A stretch of DNA of 7,845 nucleotides from an uncultured Parasphingopyxis sp. (GTDB lineage Bacteria; Pseudomonadota; Alphaproteobacteria; Sphingomonadales; Sphingomonadaceae), in assembly GCA_905479515.1 (NCBI GenBank), contig CAJQMX010000007.1, positions 1 to 7,845 on the forward strand, given 5' to 3'. Shown here in pieces: positions 6,064-7,845 of this stretch. Made by a program: the position numbers and the translations under genes. The notes under the pieces are model-generated. The model made no database searches. It had not been told where the DNA came from and saw only the letters and a program-made list of their open reading frames with translations. Position 1 is the first letter of the stretch, and every line of letters starts with the position of its first letter.

Positions 6064-7269
6064 GTGGAAGTTCAATTCCTTTCAGCGGCAGCGGTAAACG
6101 ACAAGCTGGACAGCTTGATGGAGGCTCATGATGAGTTTCACTGGGCGGTTGCCTGGGGCACGCTGGCGGAGCACGGGAAAAACCTGATACGCTATCAGCA
6201 AAAGTTCCGCGCGGTGACCTTTGGCGTGGCCTTCAGCCAGACCGACCCCAATCTCATTGATGCACTGGTAGGCGTTGCGAATGCGAAGGTAGTCCGGCGA
6301 TTCCCAGACGGAACATTTCACCCGAAGGTCTATTGCTTTCGAAAAGCAGACAAGGCCGCAGCGATTGTTGGCAGCGCCAACTTTACGCTGGGTGGTCTAG
6401 GGCGCAACCAGGAGGCGGCTATCCTGATCGAAGGAGGTTCATCCGAAAAAATCTTTGCGGACCTTTTCAGATTTGTGGCGACCAGCGCGCAGCTGGGAGA
6501 ACCGATTACAGAGGATTTTGCGAGCGCTTATCGGATCAGTTGCATACGCGCTAACCGGATGCGGAAACCGCCTCGAGACCCAATCGCAAATGTAGCGAAG
6601 GAAGACTTGCGGAGCGCCACTTCTGATATCGTCGGCATGAGCTGGTTAGAATACGTCAGCAAGGTCCGGTCACCTGGAATCCACAACGTTGATGGCAGCC
6701 TCGAACTGCTTCGCATTGCACTGCAATGGTTTGGATCGGTCGAGTCATTCGGCGATCTCGACACTCCTAGGCGAAAAGCCATTGCCGGCACGCTCGGGGA
6801 GTATCAGAAGACCGGCCCTGAGTTGAGCCGAGATTGGGGCTGGTTCGGATCGATGAAGGGTATGGGCGATTTCGCGAACCGGGTTGATCAGAATGACCGG
6901 TACTTGGCTCAAGCAATTGATATAATTCCCAGGCATGGTGAGGTGACTAGGCCGCAGTATGAGGAGTTCGCAGCGAATTTCCTCAAGGCATTCGAAAATT
7001 CGGCTCGGAAGGGAAGCTATCGGACTGCCAGTCGCCTTCTGGCAATGAAGCGCCCGGATACATTTCTGTGCGTCTGTGGTCCCAATATCGATGCAGCTTC
7101 CGAGACCATGGGTTTCGCCAAATCATTAACCTTGGAAAACTACTGGGAACGCGTTGTCGAAACAATCCGCTTGGCTGAGTGGTACAACGCTCCCCAGCCA
7201 GGCAACCGCGACCGAGAACTTTGGAATTTCCGCGCAGCGATGTTGGACACGATCCTCTACCAACCCTAG
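6064..7269 (+). CDS. Phospholipase-D-type (single HKD) nuclease, restriction- or defence-like
   Basis: This 401-aa protein probably cleaves nucleic acid. The N-terminal domain (about 1-140) is a PLD-like fold. It opens with a strand and helix of the kind AHDEFHWAVAWG and carries the HKD-type site FHPKVYCF (H86, K88), GSANFT (G103, S104, N106) and E117. The H-x-K, N and E spacing (20 residues from H to N, 11 from N to E) matches single-motif enzymes of the Nuc/BfiI/NgoFVII type, which act as dimers and use a covalent phosphohistidine. The Asp of classical HxKxxxxD is absent. The linker is basic (RANRMRKPPR, 162-171). A C-terminal domain (about 185-401) ends with LLAMKRPDTFLCV (325-337) and a W-Y-N-A-P block near 372, text I remember from other PLD-restriction proteins. 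The start is GTG 6064, favoured by AGGGAGG 6 bases upstream. G+C is lower than in the core genes. It could equally be part of an antiphage or modification-dependent system; the substrate is unknown. Confidence 0.8.
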   Translation: MEVQFLSAAAVNDKLDSLMEAHDEFHWAVAWGTLAEHGKNLIRYQQKFRAVTFGVAFSQTDPNLIDALVGVANAKVVRRFPDGTFHPKVYCFRKADKAAAIVGSANFTLGGLGRNQEAAILIEGGSSEKIFADLFRFVATSAQLGEPITEDFASAYRISCIRANRMRKPPRDPIANVAKEDLRSATSDIVGMSWLEYVSKVRSPGIHNVDGSLELLRIALQWFGSVESFGDLDTPRRKAIAGTLGEYQKTGPELSRDWGWFGSMKGMGDFANRVDQNDRYLAQAIDIIPRHGEVTRPQYEEFAANFLKAFENSARKGSYRTASRLLAMKRPDTFLCVCGPNIDAASETMGFAKSLTLENYWERVVETIRLAEWYNAPQPGNRDRELWNFRAAMLDTILYQP

Positions 7270-7290
7270 TCGCGAAGGGCTCAGAGAATA

Positions 7291-7845
7291 ATGACCATAT
7301 TCAATGAACTGCTGGAGGAGCACGGGATAGACCCCGTCGACGTTGCGGTCTTGCGTCATCATACCCCTGCTCGGGGTGCTAACTTTGAAAACCTTGCCCA
7401 GCTCTGGCGCGAAGATCTCGCTGGGTTCGCTCTGTATCAAAATACCCAGCGAGCGAACCGTCCAATATTCCGCAAACGGCCCATTTGGGCATCGTTTGTG
7501 TGCCCAACTCCTCATGAAACGCTGTTTATCGGCCTTTTTGATGCGAAATTGTCTGCGACCGAAGTTGTCGATTGGATATGCCCTTACCGCGGTGAACAAC
7601 CTGGCAAAGGTCACCCCGTTGATTTGTTCGACACCGAGTTACGCCCTGAGTTATCCGAACTCGTCGGCAAAATGAAGGTTGATTGGCCCCGAAGCAACGT
7701 GCGTAGCTGGAAGCGCAAAGCGGAGAGAATAGAATTGCCGATCCATTCTGGATCGGGCGCGATATCCAAGGGCACGCAAATTTACGGTGACGAGCTAGTG
7801 GCAGCACTCGAGGTCCTCGGCTTCAATGTTCGCATTTCGACTAGC
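7291..7845 (+). CDS. N-terminal part of a protein resembling the domain that precedes GIY-YIG nuclease modules (runs off the window)
   Basis: An open frame starts at ATG 7291 and continues for 185 codons without a stop to the last base, so the gene is cut by the window edge. GAAGGG (7274-7279) lies 11 bases upstream. It begins 21 bases after the nuclease stop, so the two are probably co-transcribed. The first ~150 residues follow a pattern I know from proteins annotated as GIY-YIG nuclease family: an ELLEEHGIDPVDVAVLRHH opening, ALYQNTQ (47-53), WASFVC then ETLFIGLFDA (76-85), the YDLT-like DLFDTELRPELSELVGKM (111-128), and VDWPRSNVRSWKRKAERIE (130-148) followed by LPI. The expected GIY-YIG residues are not inside the window. 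After residue 150 the text changes (ISKGTQIYGDELVAALEVLG, 158-177), so a different second module is possible. Whether it is catalytic or a recognition subunit cannot be decided from this part. Confidence 0.72.
   Translation, partial: MTIFNELLEEHGIDPVDVAVLRHHTPARGANFENLAQLWREDLAGFALYQNTQRANRPIFRKRPIWASFVCPTPHETLFIGLFDAKLSATEVVDWICPYRGEQPGKGHPVDLFDTELRPELSELVGKMKVDWPRSNVRSWKRKAERIELPIHSGSGAISKGTQIYGDELVAALEVLGFNVRISTS

Noticed and set aside
7126..7614. - strand ORF of 162 codons
   Set aside because: Antisense to the end of the PLD nuclease and the start of the next gene, both of which have recognisable protein motifs and ribosome binding sites.
7343..7675. + strand ORF of 110 codons
   Set aside because: It is out of frame within the 7291 gene, which has the better start, spacing and recognisable domain pattern.

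Overview
The window looks like chromosomal DNA of an alphaproteobacterium, most likely a sphingomonad (Sphingomonadales). This rests on the GC-rich housekeeping genes, the alphaproteobacterial style of the spermidine-synthase-like protein and DUF2891 protein, and a dispersed palindromic repeat whose arms carry the core CCGGACTTGATCCGG. It is a judgement from memory of these families, not from a database search.

Left part (1-5701) is mostly core genome. It opens with the 3' end of a DUF2891 gene on the + strand. A short AT-rich orphan gene on the - strand follows (507-1049, a membrane-anchored protein of unknown function). Next come the palindromic repeat (1126-1210) and a YheS-type ABC-F ribosome-associated ATPase on the - strand (1219-3093). 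A 115-bp divergent promoter region separates the ABC-F gene from a DEAD-box RNA helicase with a C-terminal DbpA-type RNA-binding domain (+ strand, 3209-4957). The two divergent genes plausibly both act on ribosomes or rRNA. A spermidine-synthase-like methyltransferase-fold protein (5033-5701) closes the core part.

Right part (5702-7845) looks accessory. A 362-bp AT-rich gene-free stretch holds a 28-nt near-perfect palindrome, several scattered CCCTG/CAGGG words in both orientations, and an 11-bp-phased direct repeat next to the ribosome binding site of the next gene. Two co-directional genes 21 bp apart follow. The first is a 401-aa single-HKD phospholipase-D-type nuclease with a separate C-terminal domain. 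The second runs off the right edge after 185 codons; its N-terminal ~150 residues resemble the domain that precedes GIY-YIG catalytic domains in some restriction-like proteins. I read this pair as a candidate restriction or defence operon. Most of the second gene, and any third gene, lies outside the window.

No rRNA, tRNA, CRISPR array or insertion sequence was recognised.
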